NCBI GenBank assembly: GCA_036345935.2
Contig: JADWOT020000006.1
Span: 3,785,543 to 3,849,542 of the forward strand
Length of the DNA: 64,000 bases
Direction of reading: 5' to 3'
Source of the DNA: Taenia hydatigena
Lineage: Eukaryota; Platyhelminthes; Cestoda; Cyclophyllidea; Taeniidae
The notes under the pieces: generated by a model
Told to the model about the DNA's origin: nothing
What the model saw: the letters and a program-made list of their open reading frames with translations, nothing else
Databases searched by the model: none
Part shown: positions 27,001 through 38,528 of the stretch, in pieces
Numbering within the stretch: the stretch's first letter is position 1
How the letters are laid out: each line of letters begins with the position of its first letter
Made by a program: the position numbers and the translations under genes

Positions 27001-28204
27001 ATAAAACTTTACAATGACAAGTTGACTGAATGTCAAAACAAACTTTCATTCCTGTATAAAAAAACCTGTTGCATTGCAACAATTTGCGGTTATTAATGAA
27101 TACCTTTCCAAAACCTGGTACGTTGAAGACAGCAGTTGCTTCAACTGTCAAGGCAAAGGCCTGAAATGCCTTCCACGTAGGTGGTAATCATAAACAGAAC
27201 GCAATTTTTCTACCTTCAGCTTCCAATTAATTTACTTCAAGATGAGTGAAAGATAGCAAAATGGGCGACTACTCTTGCTGTGGTGAAATATTTCAACAGG
27301 TACAGAGCACCTCACCTTCATTTGCCTTAATAATGAACTTCTGAACAAGAAGCGAGAGTCCCGGCGACGAGTGGCCTTCCTCGGTGGGTCGAGCGCCGCA
27401 GTAGTAAATACCCAGATCACTAATTTTGATGGAGGCGAAATTCAACGCATCCACGGGATGTTTCGAGGAAGCCTCAAGCATTTGTTCACCGCCAGCTCTG
27501 AACCACTGATGCGCTCCAGCCTTGATTGGACACTTGACTTTAAGCGATTGACCCAGCTTGACATTGAGAACCTTCACCTCGTCGGGGTTATAATGAAGAG
27601 TCTCGTAGATGGGAGCTGAAATTGTGCAAGTCAAGGTGTCAAAATGAGTTAAGAAGTTCACGAAATGTTTGCGGTTATCTACTAAATTTGAGGTACTACA
27701 TCAGACTTGTGACCAAATGACAATATTTGATACAAAATTCAGGCTGATTTAAACGCATCCAGCCAGTGAGAAATGCGGGAAAAAGTAATATCTACCTTTG
27801 ATGTTAAATTTCGCTTGTTTTTGCACAACAAAAGTGGTTTTCGACACCAAACTCTGTGTTTTGGACTCGAATACACGGCAAAAGAAGACAAAAGCCCTGG
27901 CATCTTTGTCCAGACCCTCGATAGGCAGAGCTAGCACAGGCGCTGGTTTGCCACTTTGCAGTACCACTCTCATTAATTCTGCATTCTTCATGTCCGAGTA
28001 GACTAACACATCCCCTGCCACCGCCTGATAGAGAGGGCATCGCAATTCTAGCGTAGAGCTGCTCTCCTTCAGACGCAAATTCACCTGATACAAATGCGGT
28101 AAAGCGCAACATGAAGGAAGGAGGAGGAGTGCGATAACGAGAAAACGAAGCAGGTAGAACCAAGAAGCCCGCCGATGGTCGGCAATGCGTACCGCCGCGC
28201 CCAT
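1..28204 (-). CDS. HSPG2: Perlecan-like basement membrane heparan sulfate proteoglycan core protein, N-terminal part (60+ exons)
   Basis: Secreted extracellular-matrix core protein; perlecans organise basement membranes and bind laminin, collagen IV and growth factors (family knowledge). Start ATG at 28,204-28,202: purine at -3, G at +4, in-frame TAG ten codons upstream, followed by a hydrophobic signal peptide (core [18 protein letters not shown]). I joined 60 exons from 28,204 down to 88, total about 12.1 kb, ~4,040 codons; every junction has GT-AG (one GC-AG) and matching phase. Order by residue: Ig-like modules to ~704, three LDLa ~704-843, Ig ~844-944, laminin EGF/IV-A/EGF ~945-1388, second laminin IV-A ~1389-1624, EGF to ~1677, then Ig-like modules to the edge. 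LDLa + Ig + laminin IV-A/EGF + Ig array is diagnostic of perlecan. No SEA domain is seen. The C-terminal laminin G/EGF part would lie beyond position 1. An exon beginning at 18 reaches the edge. Confidence 0.9.
88..6206 (-). other. Perlecan Ig-like module array with internal tandem duplication (exons 43-60)
   Basis: Exons: 5,961-6,206; 5,638-5,721; 5,214-5,555; 5,026-5,115; 4,617-4,949; 4,431-4,538; 4,063-4,222; 3,798-3,970; 3,551-3,670; 3,164-3,406; 2,954-3,031; 2,552-2,881; 2,385-2,477; 1,901-2,221; 1,716-1,829; 1,337-1,636; 653-772; 88-330. Two-exon modules: a short exon (78-123 bp) with a Cys and a long exon with TYSWEF/ISWYFI-like Trp and GRCVA-like Cys. All junctions are phase 1 except the phase-2 intron 4,062-3,971. 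A block of four modules occurs twice (see findings). These are hard to recognise as Ig by eye alone, but the phase chain and paired Trp/Cys support it. Confidence 0.78.
6528..13158 (-). other. Perlecan Ig-like module array, first part (exons 26-42)
   Basis: Exons: 12,826-13,158; 12,587-12,741; 12,271-12,517; 11,628-12,137; 11,430-11,552; 11,150-11,298; 10,779-10,947; 10,587-10,708; 10,257-10,467; 10,068-10,181; 9,425-9,793; 9,019-9,315; 8,742-8,887; 8,395-8,563; 7,372-7,487; 6,883-7,138; 6,528-6,629. Clear Ig signatures in places ([44 protein letters not shown]); others are degenerate. Most modules are split as a short exon (A-B strands, one Cys) plus a longer one with Trp and the second Cys. 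Exon 32 start (10,947) is the least certain, one of two nearby in-frame AG sites. Exon 33 uses a GC donor. Confidence 0.78.
13423..14226 (-). other. Perlecan laminin EGF remnant (exons 24-25)
   Basis: Exons 14,132-14,226 and 13,423-13,487, both too small for normal ORF finding. I placed exon 24 at the CATAG acceptor because it opens in phase 0 as [11 protein letters not shown] and runs to [12 protein letters not shown], a laminin EGF signature, then into [10 protein letters not shown] in exon 25. Exon 25 ends in phase 1 at AAGG|GTGCG, matching the next Ig exon. Confidence 0.72.
14717..15808 (-). other. Perlecan second laminin IV type A domain (exons 21-23)
   Basis: Exons 15,554-15,808; 15,362-15,463; 14,717-15,067, all phase 0, the same three-exon split as the first laminin IV-A domain. 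Motifs: [15 protein letters not shown] aligns with the conserved YGG-L-F core, and the domain ends [18 protein letters not shown], which starts the next EGF. The domain is more divergent than the first. Confidence 0.85.
15934..16751 (-). other. Perlecan laminin-type EGF repeats (exons 18-20)
   Basis: Exons 16,531-16,751; 16,168-16,387; 15,934-16,074. Cysteine-rich laminin EGF repeats: [31 protein letters not shown], then a divergent block ([15 protein letters not shown]) and [20 protein letters not shown] with [10 protein letters not shown]. The 18/19 junction is phase 2 (donor GTATGT at 16,530). Confidence 0.85.
16884..20713 (-). other. Perlecan laminin EGF and first laminin IV type A domain (exons 14-17)
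   Basis: Exons 20,589-20,713; 19,515-19,694; 17,593-17,682; 16,884-17,237. Exon 14 is a partial laminin-type EGF ([16 protein letters not shown]). Exons 15-17 encode the laminin IV-A (laminin B) fold, including GLNGDW joined to [14 protein letters not shown], the equivalent of the conserved VTSYGG-L-YTL segment, and the closing EGF half [14 protein letters not shown]. The ORF reads past the exon 15 donor, but joining at TGG|GTAACC restores the motif. Introns are large here (20,588-19,695 and 19,514-17,683) and I see no exons inside them. Confidence 0.88.
21154..21456 (-). other. Perlecan Ig domain following the LDLa repeats (exon 13)
   Basis: A 303-bp phase-1 exon encoding a well conserved Ig domain: [20 protein letters not shown] (B-C strands) and [10 protein letters not shown] (F strand). 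This is the Ig that follows the LDLa set in all perlecans, and is the clearest Ig in the gene. Confidence 0.92.
21532..22958 (-). other. Perlecan LDL-receptor class A domains (exons 10-12)
   Basis: Exons 22,808-22,958; 21,851-21,985; 21,532-21,663. Each encodes one LDLa repeat with six cysteines and an acidic calcium-binding end: [34 protein letters not shown] and [17 protein letters not shown]. Exons 11 and 12 are symmetrical phase-1 units (135 and 132 bp). Three LDLa repeats followed by a single Ig is the perlecan domain II arrangement (vertebrates have four). Confidence 0.92.
23052..28204 (-). other. Perlecan N-terminal region: signal peptide and Ig-like modules (exons 1-9)
   Basis: Exons: 27,796-28,204; 27,316-27,615; 26,268-26,537; 25,389-25,688; 24,991-25,094; 24,333-24,498; 24,142-24,251; 23,872-24,067; 23,052-23,308. 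The first four are single-exon, phase-1 Ig-like modules with motifs such as [10 protein letters not shown] and KEQYTCQV. The next four form two modules each split into two exons by a phase-0 intron after the B-C strand region (INWYVGG and VRWSFIPEG start the second halves; [10 protein letters not shown] and HAGQYICRI are the F-strand cysteines). Exon 9 holds a further Ig ([15 protein letters not shown]). I chose the donor at 23,051 (GTACGT) because the next exon needs phase 0. Ig modules before the LDLa domains differ from the vertebrate order, where a SEA domain is N-terminal. Confidence 0.8.
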
Positions 28205-28270
28205 CTCGTGAGCTTGCTTGTTCGGACAGGACTAGGGCCGCGGGCACTGCAGCGGCATAATATATGCGGC
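28202..28270 (-). promoter_or_regulatory. Possible core promoter and start region of the perlecan gene
   Basis: On the minus strand a TATA-like stretch (GCATATATTATG, about 28,256-28,267) lies roughly 55 nt upstream of the ATG, in a GC-rich block. This would leave only a very short 5' UTR. A trans-splice acceptor instead of a promoter is possible in flatworms, but I see no convincing polypyrimidine-AG just upstream. Weak evidence. Confidence 0.25.
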
Positions 28271-31200
28271 CGCGCTGACGAATCACTGCATGGTTTGGTG
28301 TGTAGAGGCGGCCCACACACCACCGATTCGTGTGGTTGGCGGACGTACGGGACTGCACTGCATACATGGCCACATCCCCGCCACCTTATTGGTCAGGTGG
28401 ATGCTGACATATCGGGGTTCGAGTCTCGTGTTTTCTAAATGGGACTTAATTGCATTCACTCTCACTTCGACTGTTACTTAGCCTTCCCGTTTAAAGCCAT
28501 CCCTTCTTGGAAAAAAAGTTGTCAAGTTTTAGTCATCTGGATGCGATGACTAATGCAAGTTCACGGGGCTCTCATCTCCCACTTTACTATCTAATTGTTC
28601 GCGTCAGGAGAAGAGCCATTGTCAAGGCAACACATTGCTGTTCGCTCAGTCTAGCAACAGTAATTTTGCAGAAAACAATCCGTTTCCAAGCTTTGTAAAC
28701 TGAATCCCAAATATAAATTATGGCTTGCTTTTGGTGTCTAGGGTCTTAGCTTCCCCAAATAAATGTGCACCAATCTCCTTCCTACTTCGAAGGTCGGTAG
28801 CAATTTGAGTATATGATGAGTGATGGGATCCGTCTATCGATGGTGCAGCCGATCTGATTCTACTTGATTCATTATACGTAACTCAATGTAGGCAATTTTA
28901 AACATTTCAGCTATTGCTCTTTTAGCACAGCAATTAAAATCCACTCATTCTGGACTACTTCACCAAAGGCTGACTTGATCATTGGTCATTTTTGTTGGAT
29001 GGATAAACTATGACTTTTTGTTCAACTCTTCGCTTTGGTTTACTTTCGCTGGGCGGCGCTGCCTCTTTTAGCCCTTCTGCACATCGATAATTTGCATTCC
29101 GCCCCAGTATTATGACTTCTTTCGTCTTTGGGAAGCTTCGGTGCGATGCAGCGTATTCCCTCATAAAAAGCAAAATGGTGAAACCAATAAGCGAAGTTTT
29201 AACTTTATCGCAAAGCTTCGGATTGCTCTTGGAATTGAAATTAGTTTTGATTAATTTTGGTGCTACGGTGGGCACTACAATTCCTTTAGTAAGTAAAACA
29301 AAGCTCCCATAATGCCAGCGCTCTATACGTCCACACATGCGATTCCTTTGAGGGTCCGTAATGACCCCAATTCAAGATTTGAGTGCCAGATTTCAGTGTA
29401 AGTAGATCTTATGCTGCTTTTAACCTCGCTAGTAAACGTACTGCCTGCGGGTGGCCCACCAAAAGGATGTGAAACGTCTATATTAATGGAATGGTACAAG
29501 ACCAACCCTAAGAATAAGTGTTTATGTCATTTGTCATTTGCTCGCAAATGTGTGTGAGGTACGGATCTGTGGAGAGCAAAATAAAGTGGGCAAATCTGTC
29601 TGGTCGTACGTAGTTTCTTCACCCTCGTTTGACTGCTAGCAGGAATATGACTGTTGTTTAATCAGAAATATGACTAAACCACACAAACTACTATTACTGC
29701 CATTGCGATGAGGGGGCGATAAACAGTTTACCCAGTGGGCTTTAGTGGGTGAAAATGGGAAAAAAGTCCTCCAATTGATAACTGACTAGTCAGTTGTTCA
29801 AATGGTTCGGTGCATAATAGACTCGGTGTTTCTCTCCCTCACCTCAGCCTACGCATCCTTGGAACGAGTTGGGCCAAAACATGCTTTATCTGGTGGTCTG
29901 TTCGGAGGGGCTTTCCCTCCTTGGCGGAAGCTGATGGTGTCTGATCCGACATTACAGGCTCTGAATGTCGGCCAATACAACCGATTTCACGACTAGTATA
30001 GTACAAAGTCGATCTGTAAACATCAAAATGGTATAAAATGACTTAAGCGTTTTGGAAACGTCGCAACGGTAATTGCCATCAGTCCCATTTCGTCTGATAT
30101 TATGACCTTAGCTTACCTTGAATATAGACATTTAAAGGGGAGTAAAGGGGACACAAGAGTGATGAATTTTTTCAGCAATTAACGCACAAGTCAATTCATT
30201 AAGAACATCCATGGTTTGATAGAATATTAACCCTAGGTCTTCCGAGAGCATAGATTATTAACTGAATGGTGGGATGGTATTTTTAGTGGACTTGGGGGCG
30301 CATAGGTCTTTTAGACCGCTGTAGACCAGCCTCCACAGCAATGGCGTGAGACTCTGCTATTATTCTTGCATCGCTTTCGAGGACAAATGGGATGCAAAAA
30401 GGACCAAGCAAATTTTCACCGGACAATTTCGCTAAAAAGTAGCTTAATCATCAATTTGGCCACATTTATGGAACAATTTGGTGATTAACCACGATACAGG
30501 TCTGGGTATTTCCCTCTTGCTCCATCTTACAGAATACGCTCATATTGTAAGTTGGCCTTCCCACGGTCAGATGAATTTTTTGACGTCCCACTTCTGTTTT
30601 GTAGTTTTCTAACAAAAAAGCAGTGAGTGTCCATTTACTACTTGTGCAGTACTCGGTACCCGGCCTGTTGAGAGCTTGGCTTAGTTTAAATCCAAATACC
30701 CACCCGGACATGGCCCATCACACAGTGACATTGTCATCTATTTATTATCAGGACACCCTAAACACATTTATCTCCTTTGTTTTAGCCGACGCGATGGTTA
30801 GTCCTCCTTCTGTTTGTTTAATGCAGGACTTCAGCGGAGTCGCCGTGCCAATGAGACAGTATGCTACCGGTTGGTTTTTTGTGAGGAGATCAACTAACTT
30901 AATATTTCATCAGGATGGTTTAAAGGCAACGATAAAAAGGATCACGCTAACACACCACAGCGAATTGAATTACTATCAAGCCTAACAACCTTGGATGCTT
31001 TTTTTGTAATTTTCACTATTGTTCTTTTTGACTATTGCATTTACCACTAGCGTGACAAGCATGACATGAACCCTGTCAAGTTAGAATAACCAGTTATACC
31101 GCATCATTTGGTAAACAGATCGGTTGAGTTTCATATAACAAAGTAGGTGCAGGATATTTTCGATCCAGGGGTGAATGTGGCCTTGAGGTTTGGGATAATA

Positions 31201-34200
31201 CAACGTTAAATAGAGTGGATCCTGTGTAAAGTGCAGTGTGCATTCATCAACCCTGGAATTCGCACTAAGCTTCATAATCAAAAGAACAATAATGACCTCT
31301 CGTCATATGAAGACGACTAGACATGAATGGATGGGCGATAGCTGTATCCATCCTAACTACCAACGAAATCTTCGACTCCAGTCAATACCTCACGGCATTT
31401 CTCGAAGATAGCTTTACTAGTCGGATATTTGAGAAGTGTTTCGAATGACTTGACGTCCATCATTATTTTAGAAGGACGCTAATCCACTACAACCAATGCC
31501 GTTTAGGCAGACAAGTACTTGAAGCTTGTGTAAATGATGACGAAGGAATTCCGCTACTGAATTCAGCCTAGTAACATGCTCAAAGATTGATACAACCCGC
31601 GTTGATGGTCGTCCACAGAATTGCAGAATGGTAAATACCAAAAAATCACTTTAATCACCTTCATTTTACGGTCATCTGATAGGCGAAAACACATATGTGA
31701 AGAGCGTTGGCAAAACCCAAATGCAGTCACCAGAGTCAAGGAGCGTTACTTTGCGAACCACCTTCTTTTGAATATTGTAGTAGATTCGAGCAACAGATAA
31801 CGCGAAACCAACGCTAGGACTCACATTTAACAACAAGGAACTCTGCGAAACGGTGAGGAGTAATGCAACCAAAAGGCCTCAGGTCGACTGACTGATGGAG
31901 ATTTACAGGCCCAGTACTTGCAGCAATCCCCCCTCACTGTACATCGCAAATGTCGGCAACGTCTCAACCTATTTTGCAATTCCACACACGCAACTTCACT
32001 TTCAGGCAATACAAAAGCAAATTGTTGAAGCCTCTTTAAAGCTAGATTATCACATGAATACTCAAGCGCCATACATCCGTAACAACCTAAAACTAAAGGC
32101 ATTGGATTGGTAGCCTCCAAAAGAAACCACTTAGGAAACCGCCAGAGTTTGACTGCTGAACATCTCGCACGACTGCGCCAAAGAAATCCCACTGTAAATC
32201 ATCAAACCAACTTTCCCCGTAGTTTTAAGAAGGCAACTGTGCAGAGGCAGGATAGCGGACAGCAAGTGTGGAACCTCCATTACAAAGTACACACAAGAAG
32301 GCAGCAAAGCTTTCTACAAACGAGCCGACAGAATCACGCACTGACACCTCATCGAAGGTCCCAAGGAAGTGCTCCATTCTCACATTTAGGACAGCCTCCA
32401 TGGTCTTCCATGTGACGGCACACATCTTGCTGTCGAACACTCGTAGTAAACGAGTAATGACTATCGGATTCTTCCCCGATTTTGCACAGGGTAAATGTGT
32501 CTAGTGGAGTTAGTCATAACCCAAAGTAAGATATTTAGGCGATTGCCAATGCATCTGGGCCGTAATGTTGCAAAACCAAACTTTAGAACTTTGAAGACGA
32601 GAGTGCAGTACTTTGTTTGTTGGAAATACCGGTTTCGGTCAAGGTCACAGAGGTGGCCATATTGTCCTAGCTGCGTAGGCTGGCCTCCATGCAATGCCAG
32701 CAGCCTATTTCCTTCTGTCCGTTGAATATATATATTCTACCCCACGAAGCCTCGGGGCGCTACAAGAGCATCTATTATCAAACAAAGTTCAATCAAAGAA
32801 ACACGGCTCCACATCGGCATCGATGGTCACAACGTATGTAAACGGACAACGCGGAACAAAAGACAATACAGCAATAGCGAAACGCGACTCTCTTTCCAAC
32901 AGGCCGCCAACTGTTTGCGCAAACAAAGTCAATTGATTATTTACTACGATCTAATTTGGCTTTGTGAAATTATGCCTGAAAATACTCCCTTCTTAAAAGG
33001 AAGAATAAACAAGGTTCTTCTAAGGCAGGAAGTAAGGTCTGAGCAGGCCTAATGAATACGCAGGTTACATACACAAGTCAAGCAAGGTTTTGGGGCGAAA
33101 ATCACATCAAAGTTGGGTTTGCTATGGAAAAGTTCTAAAAGATTTTACAAGGTCGTAAGCGATAAGTGACAAAACTCACTAAATTTTTAACAACAGAATT
33201 TTCACTTTTAAAAGGGAAGGATATGCCAAGCTTAAGCGACTAACACTGGTGCCTCAAATAAAATACTGAAAGAGACGTAGGGAAAAGATGTCCGCATAAA
33301 ATCGTAATATTTGAAAATGTTCTTAAAGTTTACCATTGTGGAAGGTTCCTCCTCACCCCTCTTACTGCCCTTGTTATTAGAAGTCTGAATTGCTTCCACA
33401 TCTTTATTACGTGTAAGAGAGAGGGTACAGAGAGATCTTGTAGGAGTGTTCAGGACGGGGATAAGTCGAGCTCTTAGGAGTCACTGCGCCGCCCCGCAAC
33501 CGGGTTCAAACTGTTGTCCCGCCTCTGGCCCACAAAGCACGTTTAAGGAAAATAAGTATTGCACTCATCAACTTCCTATTACACAACATTTAAGTAGCTC
33601 TTGGCGGCAGTTCCTGCAGCCTGCACAAATATGTTAAAATACATAATTTAGATGAACTGAATGCAAAAGTCCATAGAGTGGCATTTAAACCTTAAGTGAA
33701 GTGGGAGTTCAAAATGAAATAGTAAGCAGTACAAGCTTAATTTTCGACCGTCTTATGGTGGCATGAGCTAATCAATTTGTCTCAAATAACAATTTTAGAT
33801 ATATCCTATAAAGTTGCCTTAAGATAAGCAAACCAGGCATTAAAATGCTTGCTAATGTATAAAAACCCACAAAACCTATTTATTTAATTTGCTAAAAACA
33901 AGTTTTAGTATTTACAAGTCTTTGTTTGCATGGACCGGGTTGTGTGGCGCCGACGAATACCTCGGACCTTTTGACGCGGGATGGTAAGTGGTGCCGTGGT
34001 GGATGATTTTCTAGGGCGCTCACAAAACTCTCAGGCTTAAGACGAAGCTTGGGAAGAAACAGAAACAGAATCGTACATTGCCTTACTGGGCTCGTGCGCG
34101 CACTGGTAACCGTATTCGGTGAGTCTTGAGTCGGCCGACTTATCCGGTTGTGTAGGTACAATGCTAAAAGGCGTCACTGGAGAAGAACCAAGCTAAAGTT

Positions 34201-35779
34201 CTGAGTGTCACTCCTGCTTCTGTCAATAAATATTTTATGGTATATTGGATTTTTCGGCGTTACTTATTCAAATCAGGTGTCGACAGCATAGTTTTTAAAC
34301 CTTGCTTCTAATTTGTGGTATTTCGTTAAGAGCTTAGGGCTCTGGATGAAATTTGTATTTTAGCGTGCTGTCACTTGATGTGTTTGAGTGTATTTCAGCT
34401 AAATGGCTCGCATTTGGTGTTGTCGATGTGTTGCAGTTTCCTATGCCTTTCCCCTCATTGAGCTGTTAGATGTGCGACCTAATGAATGACTTTGTGTTGA
34501 AGCCTGTTCCTAGATAAACTACGAAATGCTTTTTGATAATTCGCTGGTTTTGTTTCTTATTGTTGTGTCGCACAACTGGCTGGATGATGAATTTTTTTAT
34601 CAATTCTGGTTGGTGTTGCCTATTCTTTGTAGTATTTAGGGGTTGGGATGCTTCCACACCTGCGTTTCGTGGCTTAATTGCTTTGTGATGAGAGTGTGGT
34701 CTCCCCTGGGTGCGTTTCTGGGTCGACATTGGATGCTTAACTGGGGTTTGGTGTTCTGAGCTGCTTAAATCTGGCTACGCGATTCGTGCATGGAGCATTT
34801 GTATTCTGGCGCTTGTGGTAGGATTAATGGCTGAATTTGCCGTTGTAAATGCGATTTTGAGTGAGTCATGACGTTTCTGAGATGGTTTTCCACATCCTTT
34901 CCGAAGAGAGCTATCAGTAAAACGCGAACACCACATTTACTGGTAGTAAGTTAATTGTTGATTCCCTTTCGAGTGAAGTGAGGGGCTCGTATGGCCATAT
35001 TTGGTTAGTGTTTATGACCAGGTGGTCCGCCCAATGAATTGCTCTGGCTTATCAAAGGTGGTTTCATTTCTACCTGGGTTGGCTCATTTGACTTAGCTTT
35101 CAACGGACGAGTAACTTCTAACAACTGCATTTCGCCACGTTATGGAGTCCGGATCGTCCGTCATCGTCTCTCCAAACGATTGTTTTATATTGGAGATTAG
35201 TAGGAGTGCGGCAACGATTGCACTTAGAGGACATTTGACATTCTATGGGGGCCTGGGTCACCATGAAGATTTCGGACGATCGGGAGTCCCAAATATCGGT
35301 TCGCTTGCGTGGCAGTGAATAGGTACAAATTACCTCTAGCTCCAAAACCACATTCCTGCGTAATCTTACCATCACGATCGTTGGCTACGCGGACCAGAGT
35401 TCCACCACTGCCGGGCAGAAAATCTGAATTTTAAAGGTTACTTTCTAGATTGGAGTATAGGCGTGGTTGTAGGCGTTGGGTTTGTGAAATCAGTACGTGC
35501 GAAATCGGAGTGTGGTAACGGGTCATGGATTGGCACGTCTCCGGTACCCTAGCGCATGTCAATCATCAAATCCCATCTGTTCAAGGGTAGGTAGTGCGGA
35601 CTATGTAAAATCTTTTAAGGTTGAGGTGATTGTGTACGGTTCACTGGGCTAACAAAGAAAGCATGCCTTAGTTTTTGCAGTTCGGTAGAGCAATGTATAA
35701 TATTTTGATGACATCTTTGGTAAATTTGCTTTGAGGGACAGAAAACAGCGACGCTGATTTCCATTAGAAATAAGAGGCA
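28271..35779. other. Intergenic region, no supported gene
   Basis: Only short, overlapping, low-quality ORFs on both strands; none shows a recognisable domain, splice partner or repeat copy in the window. A B-box-like GGTTCGAGTC at 28,415 lacks a foldable tRNA. Degenerate transposon relics are possible (for example minus-strand ORFs near 34,000-35,400), but I could not identify a family. Confidence 0.6.
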
Positions 35780-36676
35780 AGTGGCACAATTTTAGCTTCG
35801 TCTATCAACCATGTCTGTGTGGCAGAATTATGTAAGAGATGTTGGAAGCATCACGAACTCGACGCATCGTGAAGTCAATAATACCACGGATTTGAAGACA
35901 CAAAGTGGAGAAAAGATCTTCAGAGCTTTGCTTGGTGTATTACGGTGTCATTGATTACGAAGGATTGCTATGCATGCGTACTCTTCACTTGCACCTGAAC
36001 AGCGTCACTTTGTCATACCTGTCTGCCAAATGCATGCTTTTTACGCAAGTGGTGGGGAAAGCGGCATGAATTTCTGCATTGTATGAGACAGCAGTCAGAC
36101 TGGCTAGTAGATATCGTGTCATTCCCCATCAAGGGAATGAGGTGCATGAGGCTTCAATGCAAGAGACGAGGATTAATGCATTGAGAATCAGATGCACAAT
36201 GCAACGACATCCTCACTGACTCTTTGCTCACTGTAGACAATGTCTATTCGGACGTGATTTATGTGTACATGGAGTACTTCTCATCACCTTCAATAAATAC
36301 TTCTCTCTCACTCATCAGCAGAAATCGTTGACGTCTGTTTTTGTGCATAACTCCTCGGAGAAACCATTCAAAGTAATAATAATTGCATGAAATGAACTTG
36401 ATGCTGCAACTCAGTGAATAATCAGCATTTAGGAATCAACCTCACCACTTTGAGATGTGTGCAGCCAATGGCAAATTACAGTTGATTCTCAGACAACGAA
36501 AGAATCCCTCATTCGTCCTTATTCGATGCTCTTCTGTGTCAGAGCAACGTCATTCGACTGAAGAAGTGTTGCCCAATGCATCGCAGGCTGCAGTAGCATT
36601 TGTCACTCAAATCTGCTGCCTCGCATCTGCCTCTGCACTCGAATCAGATTGCAATTACAGTCTCTGTTATCCATTT

Positions 36677-38070
36677 CCGAGGTTCAACCTCGCCACCATG
36701 ATCACCCTCATAGTAAATCACATTTTCACCCCACTCTAGGAAAGCTTGCCAAAGCATGAGTGATTCACTTCCACAGTGAGCAACGCGAGCACAATTGGAA
36801 TGCCATTGTCAGAGGCTTTAACAACTCACAGAATCACATAGTGACTCTGTGTTCATTTAACACATCAGTTAAACATAAGATTTTGTGCAAGTGGACACGA
36901 CTGACGATAAAATCATCACATGGAGAGAGCTTTTATTCTTTTACTATCGTCCGTTAGAGTGGATGATGAATGTGCTTTGCAGCTAGTGAAGGTGTCATAG
37001 TAGAACAGGCTAACTCGAAAACAATAGGAAGAAGTAAATTGTGGTGGTGACTTGCTCAATGGCAGAAGCATCACTTGGAGAAATTTGAGGCGGAAACATT
37101 ACTAAGGGCGAATGCGTGAAGAAGATCCAACAACAACCAGCGTGATTAATGAAAGCAGTGGTTGGAATCGACATCAACTGGGAGGACAGTGCTCAAAGGC
37201 AAGCAAGTAGATGGCACTTGTCAAGAACTAGCAAATGATAATAAGCATATAGGAGTGCACTTCTGCTCGTCACCTCCTCAATCCACACCATCGAAACGAA
37301 TCGATGTTGCACTTCTACTTGAATGAATCGTAGTGAGAGCTGGCCATAGTAGTGCAATGTCAGGTGAAGGAGCCAATCATAGATTTCCCCTCACTATTCA
37401 ATCACTTGGCGACACATCTAGGACACACATCACTGCATCCGCCTTTGAGATATCTGCATGTCGGGTGTCGATTTGGTCTGTGGTGCAGGATATTCACTGT
37501 TAATTGTTCATATTTCTTGGACGGCATGCTGATATGGGTGGGACCGATGTGCTCAACACTACTTGAGGGAGTGAGGGAGTCACCAAGTCAGTCAGTCAGT
37601 CAGTCCTCAGTGAGAATAAGACCTTTCTTTTCAAAGTACTACTCCTAACCACAATACTTACGCGTTTTGAGACATTCACCTTATTTTCGGAGACATCGTC
37701 TCATCGCAGTAGCAACACAAAGCTTCCCCCAGTAATCGCTACTTTCACTTAGGCATTAAGCAATAGCGGTGTCTGGGTTTTATTCCTCGAGCCAAGGACC
37801 CTTTTACAAGTGCACCACATGGTGAATATCCTGAGGCGAGCCAGCTTACCAGTACGAGGTCTTGCATCACTCAGTCACTCGCTCACTCTCTTGCTCACTC
37901 GCACACTCCTTCAGTCTCACACCACACACCGAGTCCTGTGAAGTGCAATGAATGCGAAATCGAGACCACTGTTTCTTCTCGTGTAGTGCTCTACCATCTA
38001 CCTGCGTGATAACAATGCTTACGTGTGGCATTGCTGCGATTATGACCCTCTGAAGTAAAAAACTCCTTAC
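36677..38070. mobile_element. Insertion inside the SL-bearing repeat
   Basis: Copy 2 reads straight from TCTGTTATCCATT into TGCTAGGTGGCAATCACG (minus strand near 49,900). In copy 1 the same flanks are separated by about 1.4 kb, from after 36,676 to about 38,070. Part of the insert, 37,560-37,830, is homologous to 47,255-47,520, so the inserted sequence is itself repeated. No transposase ORF or clear terminal repeats seen. It contains a short (CAGT)n run at 37,585-37,605 and a TCAC-rich stretch at 37,866-37,912. Confidence 0.55.
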
Positions 38071-38528
38071 CTGCTGGACGACAATCACGAGGCACAAACC
38101 TCCTTGTGTTGGGGTTACGCATTGTTCCATGGAGACACCACGACAGCAACTGAAGTAGCAAAAGCGCTGACACTGAGACATTGTCCCTCCTCCAATGAGG
38201 AGGCTGTGAGTGTGTTCCCCCCACCCCCAACGCCACCTCAGATGCGTGGATCTGCACATTTGCCTGCATTACAGTTACTATCGTTTGGCTCCTCTCGGCT
38301 CGGCTTCGATTCACTTTGCGCAATATCCACGGCGATATACTGCGGTAGAGCATGCATGTTATCCCGCCGCCACGTGACAGACGCAACAAAGCACAGCGTG
38401 TTGCAGCGTCCAGCGACCCACAACCCGAGAGAAGCCATATCGCCAAGCGACTAGCTTCCGACACGCCTCAGCCCGACACAAGGCATCAAAACCCAGAACT
38501 GCCGCTTAGCCCTCTCTTTATTCCACCT

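Noticed and set aside
27804..28373. 189-codon minus-strand ORF overlapping the perlecan start
   Set aside because: Shadow frame of exon 1; the true frame has the signal peptide and joins in phase to exon 2.
28360..28440. tRNA-like signal with GGTTCGAGTC
   Set aside because: The putative T-stem does not pair and no acceptor or anticodon arm can be built.
33892..35375. Minus-strand ORFs that might be a degenerate retroelement
   Set aside because: No reverse transcriptase, integrase or transposase motif could be recognised and frames are short and broken.
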